This document shows, piece after piece, positions 1-11,800 of a stretch of 64,000 nucleotides of DNA (the first letter of the stretch is position 1; each line of letters begins with the position of its first letter). Both the position numbers and the translations under genes were made by a program. Source of the stretch: Hoplostethus atlanticus (Eukaryota > Chordata > Actinopteri > Trachichthyiformes > Trachichthyidae); the NCBI GenBank assembly GCA_034670405.1, contig JAXDDX010000050.1, positions 856,501-920,500 of the forward strand. Direction: 5' to 3'. The notes under the pieces were generated by a model. It was not told where the DNA came from. It did no database searches and saw only the letters and a program-made list of their open reading frames with translations.

Positions 1-1169
1 CAATCACAATCCAATAATGATTAATTTTGCCTGTGCTGTTGTAACCACCCCGGATCAATTAAAACTCTATTAACAGGACTCATGTGGAATATAATACAAA
101 TGTACTATTGTCCAAATCCTGTTGTGATCGTTGATAATCATTTCACTGAGCTGGAGGCAGAATTCTGTCTATACATGCATGGACAGAGCAATATATCACC
201 TTGCACACCCTACGGGCTTCGATCAATCCTTGAAAGCCCATTCAGTCTGATACTAGGTGAATGTGCATACCAGTCAATCCTAACCCCTCTGTTCTAATTG
301 CTTAATTCCCTGGTTTGTGATTTCTCCCATGACCTGTCTGGAAACAGATCCTAAGGTAGCCCATGTCAATAGCAATGTTAGGATGTGGGCGAGAGAGTAT
401 TGCATGCTGGTGGTGTGCAAGTGGATCTAAAACATTTAAAGATTTATATCAATAGACGGTCCTTACACCAATAGGGGAATTGTATCTTAAATAATTGTAT
501 TTACAGTTGTAGTGAAATCACTACTGGGATTTTACTTTTACAAATCTAGTAAAAAATATTTAAAATACTTTATCGCGATGGTTTGCCTGCGTTATTGGTA
601 AACACGATCTTCCCCGGGAACATCTCGACAGAAAACCCCCTGTGTATACCGAGAAGAGGACTCTGGAAAAGAAACATGTTCAGTGTATGGCATTAACACA
701 ACCAGCACCTGTCCCGTACTGCCAAAACACACATTTCACATATACTTAAGAGAACTGCTTCAAAATATACACAATTTAATTTGTACATGTAGATGCTATT
801 CAGTCGAAATATATTCTGGAACTGGAAATACATTCCTTCCTATATGCGCTGTTGACCACATACACATAACTTCAAGTAGCCTATATCCACAATGCATTTA
901 AGACACAAAATATATTCAAAATTAATATCATCTACAACTACAGTAATTCATTTTGGCCATTTCTGTATGTTCTCAAACATATCTAAACATATTCTGAAGT
1001 GTATGTGATTTTTTTTCCAGTGTGGTCTGCTTCAACAACAGAAGTGGATCAAGTTTGTGTATATTAGGCTGTGTGTGTGTAAATATTATTATTACTGTTA
1101 TTGTAAGGACAGCCATCGGCACAGCTTACCGCATTACCGCGCATCTCTCAATCAACACAGCGGACTTAC
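1..1169 (-). other. Part of spock2 intron 1
   Basis: This AT-rich stretch lies downstream (minus strand) of the spock2 first-exon donor. I see no second spock2 exon and no other gene in it; the short open frames have no family resemblance. Confidence 0.6.
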
Positions 1170-1358
1170 GTCTCTGAAGCGATTCCAGTGCTTGATCTTG
1201 CGGCTGTATTGTGAAATGGTGGACAGCCACTGCTCGTCTTCCATGAAATTCCCCGGTTTTTCCGCCTCTTTAACGCTCTTCACGTCGGTCTGAAAGGTAG
1301 ACCCCACCAGCATCACCAACGGGACGAGAAGGCACCTAATATCCATAATTTCCACCAT
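1170..1358 (-). CDS. spock2: Testican-2 (SPOCK2), first coding exon only
   Basis: This exon encodes the N-terminus of a secreted, calcium-binding proteoglycan of the SPARC/testican family found in extracellular matrix. Reading the minus strand from ATG at 1358 (a second in-frame ATG is at 1346) gives a hydrophobic signal peptide of about 20 residues, then an acidic stretch and the family block PGNFMEDEQWLS, ISQYS and KHWNRFRD, which I recognise from vertebrate SPOCK2. The exon is 63 whole codons and ends at a good donor (GAC then GTAAGT, 1170/1169). The next exon is not in positions 1-1169, so intron 1 leaves the window and the rest of the gene (follistatin-like, EF-hand and thyroglobulin domains in the family) lies outside. 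SPOCK1 and SPOCK3 are less likely because of the wording of this block and because SPOCK2 lies near DDIT4 in human. Confidence 0.85.
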
Positions 1359-1484
1359 CGTAGCGGACAAAAACACACGCACACTAGGAGACGGCTTTCC
1401 TCTTCTGGTGACAGGGAGGAGGAGGATGCTGAGAGAATAAAACTACCAACTGATTAGCCTATAGGATGCTCCTTCTACTGCTGC

Positions 1485-1487
1485 TGT

Positions 1488-1526
<39 letters not shown>

Positions 1527-1528
1527 GT

Positions 1529-1559
<31 letters not shown>

Positions 1560-1641
1560 GGAGCACTGCAAAGATTACAAGCTTGGGAAATTTATTGAAA
1601 ATAATGAAAATAAATGAAGATATGAGAGAGAGCGAGAGAGA

Positions 1642-1681
<40 letters not shown>

Positions 1682-1691
1682 TAGAGAGAGT
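1485..1691. repeat. Compound microsatellite (TG)n-(GA)n and second (GA)n tract
   Basis: A (TG)n run at about 1485-1512 passes straight into a (GA)n run to about 1560. After roughly 60 bases of unique sequence a second interrupted (GA)n tract runs from about 1624 to 1691. It lies about 130 bp upstream of the spock2 ATG, so it falls in that gene's promoter or 5' UTR region. The polypurine strand could form a triplex (H-DNA). Confidence 0.95.
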
Positions 1692-4600
1692 TGAGGTAAA
1701 GGAACTTCCTGCTTTCAGTCAAAGCAACTGATTTAAATTGAGTAATAAGACCTTGAGATGAATGTTTGTGTCAGCTTGCCAGGTCCATGCTGTTCCTCCG
1801 CCTCAAAGTTGGTACCTGGATTGATTGGAGCCATTCAGAGACAACACTGATAAGGAGGTCCTTGGGTCTGGTTTTGCTCTTTATATATCTCTGTTCTACA
1901 GTGTTCAGATGGCCTACAGATAAATGTTTTCTGATGTATTACTGGGAAGTGCAGCATTTACATTGTGCCATGCTTCCACCTACCTGCCCATATCTCCCCT
2001 GCCTGCTGTATCTCTCACCCTGCTCCAGCCTCAGCCAGTCTCCAGAGGGATGCAGTGAATGACAGCTTGTAATTGAAATGCTGGATTAACTGATGCCATC
2101 TTTATTCCATCCTGAAAAGACTGTTTTTAAGACCCTCTGGCTAAAGGCAGGCACGAGACAGAGGGGAATCTAATCTCTCAGTCGAATGCAATCAAGTTTA
2201 CCAGCAAAGATAAAGAGAGAGGAAGTTGTTTAGATTGAACACACACACACACACACAGACACATGCCGCATGCATGCACGTGTGCACGCACACACCTTAT
2301 TAAGACACACAACCACACACTCAAATCAGCCAAAATGATGCATGTGTGTTACCAGCAAAGGACAGTACAGACAGATCTGTAAATGTGCTGCAAACAGATA
2401 GACAGATGCACGCCGTTGATTAGGACTGCATGTTGTACATCTATAGTGGAAAAGCACCACCAGACCTCTCATTATGCTCAGTATCCATTCAGTGCTCACT
2501 TTGACGCTGAGATAATGCTGTGTGTGTCGATATTGGGGCAATTTGACACAGTGCTCTGCAGCTGCCGCAATCAGCCTACTTGGATTTTGCATTTCATTCT
2601 CACAACGACATTAATCAAAGTAAGAGCACTGAGTCAAATGAAGCAAAACGGCAGTGCGATTAACATACTGCCTTCTTAAGGCAGATATGAGGAGAAAAAC
2701 TACAAAGTCACTGCACTGGAAATGAGGCGCTGGCTCTGTCAGTGCCTGTGGACAGATGTGATGTGACAGTCAGAGAGTGGGGGATTCACAGAGAGAAAGA
2801 CAAACATGGCAGGCCAAAAATGTTCATCTCATTTATGGGAGCCCGTCAAAGGAACATGGCTGAGTAATCCTAGAATCACCAAGCCGTAGGGGGTTTCAGG
2901 TAATCTCCTTATAAAAGCTGCGAATAAATATGGTTCTCTGTGTCAGTGGCAGTCATGTGATTCTAGTTTCCCCAGGTCCAATTCTTTGTGAAGTAAAGGG
3001 AGAGAAACTAATGGTGGTGATGGAATGTAGGCTGCAGGGTGGAGACATGTAAAGATCAGATGATGCTCATTAACAAAACATGTACTGCCGTCCAGAACAG
3101 GGGCCCTGCACGCCTTTAGATATGAACTAATGCTTGATAGCCACGGGCAACTACTGTCAAAGTCGACAATGGCTGTGAGGGAAAGTGGCTGCTGAGATTA
3201 GAAACAAAGTTATTATGAATTATCAAACTCTATTTTTCATTACCTCTCTATTATGATATGTACTTCATGTTGTACATTTTTTAAAAAGTACACAAACTAT
3301 CTGTGTGTAGTGTTATAGCTTGTTTAATTGTGTGTTTATGCTGTATAATGCCTTCTTAATGATTTGATGTAAATAATACTGAACTTCTGTCATTTTTTAG
3401 GTAAATTAATTAAATTGGACCATTGTGATCTGATTTTAATTGCATCTTTTACTCAATATTGTACTCTAATGTTGCCATGTAATATGACAGTTGACAATAA
3501 TGGTCTGAGTCCCTAAATGGTGGCCAGTCATTCCCTCTCAGAAAGTTCAGATCCCCGAAAGACGCTGGAACATGAGAAGGAAAGCAACACTTCTCTGTCC
3601 CAGTGACTGGTTTGAATGACATAAACTTTTGTTTGGAAATTAAGTTTTAAAGATTTGCTATGTTCTTTTTACTGTGCTAAATAGATACCATTAGGTTTTC
3701 TTCACTTCTTAGTTAATTTGAAGAACATTCTTTTACATGGAAGATTGTGACAAAGGGTCATTTCAGGTTGGGCTCATAAATCATATTTCATGAAAGTCAT
3801 TGCTTAACAGATGACATATAACTTTTTTAATGCCACATGCTATAGCCTACTATGCCAAAAACTGACTTTAAATGAATCCATAAATCCAACACAAACTCAC
3901 CCGAAAGGGAAGGGTCTAACTCTACATTGAGCTTAAATGTACATCTATGTAAAAAATGCTGTGTAAAGTGTTAATACTTTGATAAAAAACAACACCTCTC
4001 AGCAAGATTCGCCAAACATCAAAGTTTCTCCTGTCCCCTTGAGAATGCAGATCTGTTTCTGCCTCCTCTAGCAATAAATCAAAACCTAAATGGAACACTG
4101 TCCCAGCTCCAACTTCAGGTGGTGCAGACACACACAGAAGATAGACGCTGTTCTGCGCTTAGTGCTAAAGGGCTTTCAGATAACGCAAGGCTCAAATGAC
4201 TGAAGAATAAGAGGGTAATGAGATATTTACTGTAGAGATGGAATGATACTTTATTCTCCATTTGTTGGAATAATATGCTTTCCAGAGCTGCTGACACCGC
4301 CTCACAGTTTGATTTGTAGTGATAAAACATAAGGAATACTAGTACTAGGAGTATTATGGTAACATTGTGATTCAGTCTCAACACACTTTAACCAGTCTTC
4401 TCTTCATCGCTGCTCTCAGTAAGATGGACCTTGCTCACAACAGCATGTTGTTGCTATAGTTACAGACTGGCAAATACAAACCTGGGACCCATTTACTTGA
4501 ATTTACTGAATTCATTAACACAAGCGTTTTCACCCTGTCCAGAGTGTAGAGGAGAGGGTTGCATCTGGACTAATTCAGATGTAAGTGCATCTTATTCTCC

Positions 4601-5900
4601 ATGATTCATAATTGCTCTTCCTGGTTATCACTGTACAGTTTCTGAAACAGGTGATTACTTGGAATGGAAAATAAAGGTATCTCTTAGTGTTTCACCACAA
4701 AGCACCTCTGATTAACTTAAACGTGTTCCAGGAAAAAAAACGTACTTAACAATCCATTTGGTAGTAAATTTATTATTCATGAATTACATAGCCTGAGGCT
4801 GGCCTCCCTAACAGCTCTCTTAGGCCTGTTTGAATTGCAGAACACAGGGCTTTCACGTTTGATTTCCTCTTTCCCATTTTCCATGACATGGGACAATTAC
4901 TGCTTTACCTTAGACAAAATAGCCCACTAAGCCCAATGAAATCCAGACACATTTGTGACACAGAAAACACAAATACAATTCTGACCATTAAGTGCACTTT
5001 TTTTTTTTTTTCTTTACAAAATGTAAGATAGACCAAGATGGATCAGACTTTGTTTTCAATTGCCTCAAGAAAAGGAGAGCATGTTCATTGGCACTTGCAC
5101 ATAGACAAATTAATATGTGCACTCAGGCATACATAGATGCAAACACACACACACACACACACACACACTTCAAATGTCCATGTTTTAGAATTTGACTTTT
5201 TGTCAGTAAGAATAGTGTTCATTAACGCACCAGATCGAGTGTTGTATGTAATTCAAATGTGGTGCATTGAGTCCATCATCTGGATATACAGTGTATTACA
5301 CCTTTTTAGGACTGACTAAAACGTACTATCACCCTATTGCAAAATACTACTATTACACAAAAAGCAAGTAGTTCATGGAGACGTCATGATGATCTAGGCT
5401 ACTTGCAGGGGGAGGGGGGGTGGGGCATGCGGGGCGGGTGCTAATAGCCTACGTGTTTGAAGTCACGTTCTAGATTTGATTACCAATACTGAAGGGCCGT
5501 TTAATTGATTCTTTATTTAATTATGCCATTAAAATATATTTGCCAAGAAAATCTAGGTATGACTTTCTGATGGTTTTTAGAAGGATACTATACAAATACC
5601 ACAACTTTAAACTGAATTTAATATCCTATAGGAATGTTAGGAGTATCATGGTAGTACCAAAGAAGATTAAAAAAATACCATAAAGTAGAATAAGGTCACT
5701 ATTAAGAACCACAGACATACTTTAAGTCCATGTGCGAATATTAAGTGTATTAAGTATTAAGTGATGTTTCGTTAGTACATTTGTAAACACTGGACAAAAT
5801 ACTTTGGATGCAGATTGGTCGAAAGGGTTTGGGCAAAAACAAACAAAGTTCAATAATTCATATGATCACCAATACAGAGATTCAGCATTTGGTGGACAAA
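1692..5900. other. Intergenic DNA between spock2 and ddit4
   Basis: I see no gene here. Human relatives ASCC1 and ANAPC16 lie between SPOCK2 and DDIT4, but I could not recognise either in this interval. It contains short (CA)n tracts near 2239-2256 and 5142-5168, a poly-T run near 4999 and otherwise unremarkable AT-rich sequence. Confidence 0.6.
5142..5168. repeat. (AC)n microsatellite
   Basis: An uninterrupted run of about 13 AC units in the spock2-ddit4 intergenic region. Confidence 0.95.
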
Positions 5901-5910
5901 ACCACTGCCT

Positions 5911-5924
5911 ACGTGCGCTACGTG
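5911..5924 (+). promoter_or_regulatory. Tandem RCGTG motifs upstream of ddit4 (candidate hypoxia response element)
   Basis: Two ACGTG cores (5911-5915 and 5920-5924) sit nine bases apart, about 440 bp upstream of the ddit4 ATG. RCGTG is the core bound by HIF-1/HIF-2 with ARNT, and vertebrate DDIT4 is a well-known HIF target. Further ACGTG cores lie at 5451-5455 and 6195-6199. The assignment is by motif and known family behaviour only; a five-base core also occurs by chance. Confidence 0.45.
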
Positions 5925-6194
5925 TCAGTAACATTCATTGCCGGTTTTCCAGAATTCATCCTTCCTTTTATTTATTGAATTCCTTGTATTTACTTCAATC
6001 CCTAAAACGGGGGGATACATTCTTTAGCTTTCATAGCAAGTTGTCGACCTTTATTTGTAAGCCAACTGATTAGTCCCTGACATTAAAATTACTTTTAGAA
6101 AATAGTTCGGGGAGTCGGACTCTTTAGGGGGTCGGGGGCCTGGCTACTTCGTCAACAGGACCAAAATGTTACTAGGCAGAGTGCTGGGCTGCAG

Positions 6195-6266
6195 ACGTGT
6201 TGTGAAGCCCCATTGGTTAGGAATTTCAGTAGGAGGGGCATTTTGGCTCGGGTATTTATTGCGTTG
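6195..6266 (+). promoter_or_regulatory. Putative ddit4 proximal promoter
   Basis: Within about 170 bp of the ATG there is an ACGTG core (6195-6199), an inverted CCAAT box (ATTGG near 6212) and a TATA-like TATTTAT near 6260. Spacing is consistent with a TATA/CCAAT promoter for ddit4, with transcription starting around 6290. The start site is inferred, not seen. Confidence 0.45.
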
Positions 6267-6360
6267 TTCCATTGTTGCCAGTGTGTTTTCCAGCTGGTCT
6301 GGTCGAGGGCAGCCACTATCACACCATTGCACTTTTACACTTGGATCCTTTGTGTCGAAA

Positions 6361-7293
6361 ATGTCTTTTTCTTGCAATCAATCCATGGACGGCAGTTTTC
6401 CTCCATCCCCAGCGGAGGACAGAGGTTCAAAACGCCTGTCCTGGGGCAATCTGCTACAGAGACTGGCGGAGCTGAAGGGGGTCACTCAGAGACTCACAGC
6501 AGGACCAGTGCAGCAGGACTGGTGAGTACTGCAGGCTTTTGTTCTGGAGAAGCTCCGTGTTATCGTCAGTTTAGGTTGATTGACAAAGCGAATCGGACTG
6601 TACATTTCATATTGGGCTCTGGCAGTATTCAATAATAAAATAACTCCCTCAGCCAGAGTTTTATATATGTGTATGCTTCTGGTATACAGTAACAGTTTGA
6701 GTTAAGAATGAACTACATACACCACTGAATCAAGAGTTATCCATTGTGTATTTAACCTGTATGTTTTTGTTTTAGGATCTGTGGCAGACATGTACATGTC
6801 AGAATCAGAGAGCAGTGTTCTCTGTCATCCTCTGGAGGAGACCCTGGCTACAGAGGTTGTGGAAACCATTGCACTGAGTCTAAGCGACGCGTCCCATCAT
6901 GCTCTGGGGTGCTCCAAACTCATATTACCTGACTGTCTACTGCAGAACATTGGGAAAGAGCTCCTCCACCTGGCTGTTAGTGAGCCGTGTGGCCTCCGGG
7001 GGGCGCTCATAGACCTATGTGTGGAGCAGGGGGATCAGGGATCTCTTTGTAGTGTGGATCAAATAGCAGTTGATGCCAGCTTAGTCCCAACCTTCCACGT
7101 AACCCTGGTACTGAGGCCCGAGGCTGGAGGCCTCTGGCCTAAGGTTCAGAAACTCTTCAAGAGCAACAAGTCCCCACAGACGCAGGGTGCAACTGCAAGG
7201 CACCAACACACTCTAAGACTCAGTGCTAGCTTCAGGGCCATCAAGAGGAAACTGTACAGTTCAGGGGAGCTGCTGATCGAAGAGTGCTGCTGA
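6361..7293 (+). CDS. ddit4: DNA-damage-inducible transcript 4 (REDD1), frame mismatch at the intron
   Basis: REDD1 is a stress-induced cytosolic inhibitor of mTORC1 acting through TSC1/TSC2. Exon 1 (6361-6521) starts at ATG and encodes about 53 residues, including the motif RLSWGNLLQRL. Exon 2 carries the REDD family domain as one open frame to the stop at 7291-7293, with LPDCLLQNIGKELLHLA, SEPCGLRGALIDLCVEQ, LVPTFHVTLVLR, LWPKVQKLF and the C-terminal KRKLYSSGELLIEECC. Total length would be about 220-225 aa, near the family norm. The donor TG|GTGAGT (6522) and acceptor TTTTAG|GATCT (exon start 6776) look canonical, yet joining them puts exon 2 in the wrong frame and meets TGA at 6930. One base fewer in exon 1 (or an equivalent indel) would restore the frame. 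Identity is firm; the junction is not. Confidence 0.88.
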
Positions 7294-8841
7294 CCAAGCA
7301 CTCCCACCCCCAATGAATTGAGCCTACGTGGACTGTGATATAAGTCGACGGAAGGCTGATGGATTAAGCCTGTTAAAACAAATGTATGTCCAACCCTTGA
7401 TACGTTCCACCATACATGTCAAATGGCACTGACAGTCAGGTCTTATGTGGCATACTACATTGATGAATGATTTTTTTTTATGAATAACATGTACCTGTGT
7501 GGTTGTAGGTTTACTTTTTTAAGCTTTGTCTTTATTACTGTATTATGAAACAAAAAATGGATGTATCCAAGTTTTCTGTGGAACTTACTTATGTCTCATG
7601 GCAGCTACTCCACATGGATTACATGAGACAGAAAATGCTTGTGGGTGACACAGCAATATATACTCATGTCTAAACATGGGTCTCAATTCTTTCGCTTGAA
7701 CGTAAATTCATACCTTTGAATGGATGGTTCATCTATGTATTTGACAGTCAAACATAAACCTGAAAGTGCCCTGCTGTGTGTTTTCAATGCATTAAGAGTC
7801 TTAAAAGAGACTTAAAAGAACACCAAGAAATAAATTATTTTCTACTATGTCTGTGCTACTTTTCTTTCTTTCTAGTAAAGTAATCAATGATTTTCATCTG
7901 GAAAGCACATCAAAACCATGGTAAAATATGGTGACAAAGACAGTCAGTCATCTGACAAATTTAATTCAAAGAAACTTTTTATACAATTTTAGCAGGATTA
8001 ATTTAATAAATATGAGTTTACTTTTCTTTGTGCAATGATTTTCAATACTCAGAATCCAACAGGCTACAAGCAAATCCACAGAATAACATTAAATTATATA
8101 ATAAATGATATTAGCTCAACTCCAATAAACCCTGCACTGTTAAAAGTAAATGTATATTTACATTGGTATGAACTATAAAAATTACACACTGTTATGTCAG
8201 TGGCTCAGATGTCTATCTATGAGAAGGCCATGAGGTTTCTCAAAGTATTTAGGAAAACAAAAGGATTGGGACAGAGAAAGCTAAATCTTAGCAGCTTTGT
8301 TTACCATTCAAAAAAAGACAGCTATGCTCTTACTTTCAACTGTGACTCACTAGACTCACCATCCCAAAGACACCAGTGTAAGAAAATGTCAGTCAACTCA
8401 AGCTTAACTCAAGTCACAGTTCTACAGGAAGTCAATCTACAGAAAGTTGCAGAGAGGTTCCCTGATGAGATCTGCTGCCCACTATGTGTAAGGCATTTCT
8501 GATTCTCTTGGTTTGCTGCAGTAATATGCTCCAATTTGAGTGGGCTCCAACAGATTTCTTCTAATTAGATTCAAGTACCGAAGAACCTAAGAAAAAAAAA
8601 AGATAAATGCGTCAATGATACAGTACAGAATCAACATTATTTAATTTCCTATACACACATATAACAAAAACACACACCTAAAAACACAAACTTCTTGACA
8701 AAAACAATGCATTCTTATTACTCACTGCTCATTGTCAATGTAACAAGTATATGAATTAAGACCTTGTACTGTATATGGTGGCAATTATAACCAAAGTCAC
8801 AGTGAAAATTATGGCAACTTACCCATGTGTGCTAGTGGTTT
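7294..8841. other. 3' UTR of ddit4 and convergent 3' flank of dnajb12
   Basis: ddit4 (plus) and dnajb12 (minus) converge here. The left part is probably ddit4 3' UTR, with AU-rich sequence and an AATAAA near 7830. The right part is probably dnajb12 3' UTR or flank. A 102-codon plus-strand open frame at 8194-8502 has no recognisable features. Confidence 0.5.
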
Positions 8842-11800
8842 CTAGCCATGTAGTATAACCTGAATCTCAGATAGTCTGGAACAGCTGGGAGTCCCCATCC
8901 TCTGTGCCCTTTGATACAAGTCAGAATCCCCAAAGTAACGAGCACGATACAGTAAGCCTTCCTCTGAAAATAAGAGGGGGAGAGTATGCCAGTAAGTAGG
9001 CCTCAACTCCAACTAATAATACAATTTAAGACAGGGTTCCTACAGCTTTTTGACAATCAACATTTTCGGGATTTTCCAAGATATTTGCAATCTATGTTAT
9101 ATGTAATATCTGACCTGAATGTCTTATTTCTGGCTACAACTATCACTTAGAACCGATACTACCAGGACATTACCGAGAGAGGTTTTCATTCCTCAAAAAG
9201 GAAAGTGGATCAACAAGCAGCCAAGCTTGGCATTAAACATTTCACTGGTTAGAAAAAAAGATTATCAACACATTTCCAAATCTATATGCACATGTTCCAT
9301 TTTCCATAACATTTTCAGACATGGAAAAAAATAAATAATTCCATGAGTTTTCGAGGTTTTCCATGACCCTATAAGGGTTATAACCCTATAGAGGAATTAT
9401 TCCTCTAGAAAAGGTGAATAAACAAATGAGCCCGAAATTGCAAATTTATGACAACAGTGCACTAAGAACACTAAGAAATACAGTGAAATCCTGTTGTTGC
9501 ATAGCTGGCGCCTTGTAGACTTACTCTGTTGCTTCTCCTTCCAACAGTTGTTTCTGAGATTGGAAATGTAGTCCTCTTCCACACTTTTCTCAACATTCCT
9601 CAGGTTATTTCCGGAGTATTCTTCGTTGAAACGTTCTCCCACATAGAAAGGCACCTTCAGGGGTGACGTATGCCTCTTGTGAATATGGCCAGCTGACCTG
9701 GTCCACAGACAAGACATTACAACTGAGAGTGAGACAAATTATCTCAAATCTCAAATGAGACAATGGACCTCAAAGAGCTCAACAAGTGGGGAAACACTTA
9801 CGGCCGGTAGCTAAGGCTGTAGGGTGGCTGGGACACCATCATTTGGCTGAGAGCAGAAACGACGATGAGGATGAGGATGGGCATCAGCTGAACAAACAGA
9901 GCCAGACCGCCCTGTCCATAGAGAAAATGTTTTGATATAGGGGTTACAGTTTCATTCATGTATTTATTTCATCTATACATCAGCTGGTATAAAATCCAAG
10001 TGCTACATAAGTATTACAAACACTTACATCTCTCTGTTGTTCTCTCCTCTCTTGTCTATTCTGTTGGCCAAAGTGCATTCTGCCATTTCTGTAAACATGT
10101 ACATTGCCTAAAAAAAAAGAAAGATTAGATCATATGGCATAATATTAAAGCATCGCTTCGAAAGCACATCTTCCTCTTCAGCCAGAGGTGGAAATAATCA
10201 GTGAAATCAGCTGGCGTAGTGTTTGGTTGCAATCAAAAGCTGCAGATTCTTGGGGCTCGGCAGCACATGGTTGAGAAACACTGCACCAAGGTACAACACA
10301 ATGTCCTGAATGACACTGTATACACCTAGCTTCTACTTACTTGATGGGAAGCCTCCACCAAAGAACATGTTGAAGAGGTCCTCAGGTGAGATGTCTGCTT
10401 CAAAGTCATGACGTTGGTGCCTGTGTCTGGTTGGATGTGATCTTTCCTCTCCATACTGGTCATACTGCCTTCGTTTCTCTGTGTTACTCAGCACAGCATA
10501 GGCATTTCCAATAGCTAAAAAACACAGAAACACAAACATTTGCAGCTTGTAAGCTTACACTTATGTATTATTTTCATAATTATTATTACGACATCAGCAG
10601 CATTGACAATTAATTTCAATTTACCTTTGAATGCCTCTGTGGCTCCTGGTGCATGGTTTTTATCTGGGTGGAATTTTAGAGCCAGCTTTCTGTAAGCCTT
10701 TTTAAGATCTTCCTCAGAGGCAGTCTTTTCAACTCCCAGAATTTGGTAGTAATCTTTACAGCTCTTAATCCTACAGTGAAAAACAACCAGAAATGATTGG
10801 CAGACTGCGGAAACAAAAACATTGGTAAGATAACACATACAGTCATGCTTGAAACTCAGTGACTTGGCCAATCCAAAACATTAAACTTCTTCTTCCTGAG
10901 CCAATTTTTGTTAGATTGGCTTGAATGCTTAGGCTCAATGTCTTGTTGAACAGCCACTTTCGACCCAGCTTTAGCTCTCAAACTGATGGCCTGCTGTTTC
11001 CCTCAAAATTCATGGTTCCCTTAATGATGTCGAATCATCCAGGACCAGAGGAAGAAAAACAGACCCAGACCATACTCCCACCACCATGCTTTACCATAGG
11101 GATAAGGTTATTTTGGTGGTGGGGAGTTTTGAGTTGTCACCAAATGTGGCATTTTTTATTGTAACCAAGCAGTTCAATTTTGGACTCATCTGTCCAGAGA
11201 ACAGACTTCCAGAAGTCTTCAGGTTTGTCCAGGTGGTCTCTGGTAAACTGAAGACAGAGAGCTTTGTTCTTTGTAGAGGCTTCTTCCTGGCTACCCTTGC
11301 ATGAAAGCCATTTCTATTCAGTGTTCTTCTTATTGTTGATGGAGCAGTGGAGACTTGCAGATCTCAGGATGTTATTGTTGGGTTGCTTTTTCCTAGTTTT
11401 AATTTTTTTCTTGTGGCTCTTGGTGATATTTAAGGATGTCCACTTCTAGGCAGAGTCGCTGTTGGGTTAAATGCTCTCCATCTGTATATTATTTGTCTCA
11501 CAGTGCACTGATTGAGCCCAAATCTTTTTGATATGATTTTATAACCTTCCCCAGACTGATGTACACTCACTATTCACTTCCTGAGTTCCAAGAGTTTCTC
11601 CTCGCACCATAGTATTTTCTTTCACCTGCATGGGTACCACCAAAACTGACCAGGTTTCTCACCTGTATTTATGGGAGTGCCACAGAAACCCAAAAATCTG
11701 ACCTTTGATTGGTTACTTCATACCCACCTGATTTAACGTACCTACTTACCTAGATGCAAGAGGATGTTCACTTATTTTTGCACCTGCACTAGTTCTAGTC

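Noticed and set aside
1459-1722. 87-codon minus-strand open frame
   Set aside because: Made of Leu-Ser and Thr-His runs read from the GA and TG microsatellites; no coding character.
6166-6360. Upstream in-frame extension of ddit4
   Set aside because: The ORF can be extended upstream to 6166, but this covers the CCAAT and TATA-like promoter sequences and has no resemblance to the family; ATG at 6361 fits the known N-terminus.
8194-8502. 102-codon plus-strand open frame
   Set aside because: No family features, no splice context, and it lies in the convergent 3' flank of ddit4 and dnajb12.
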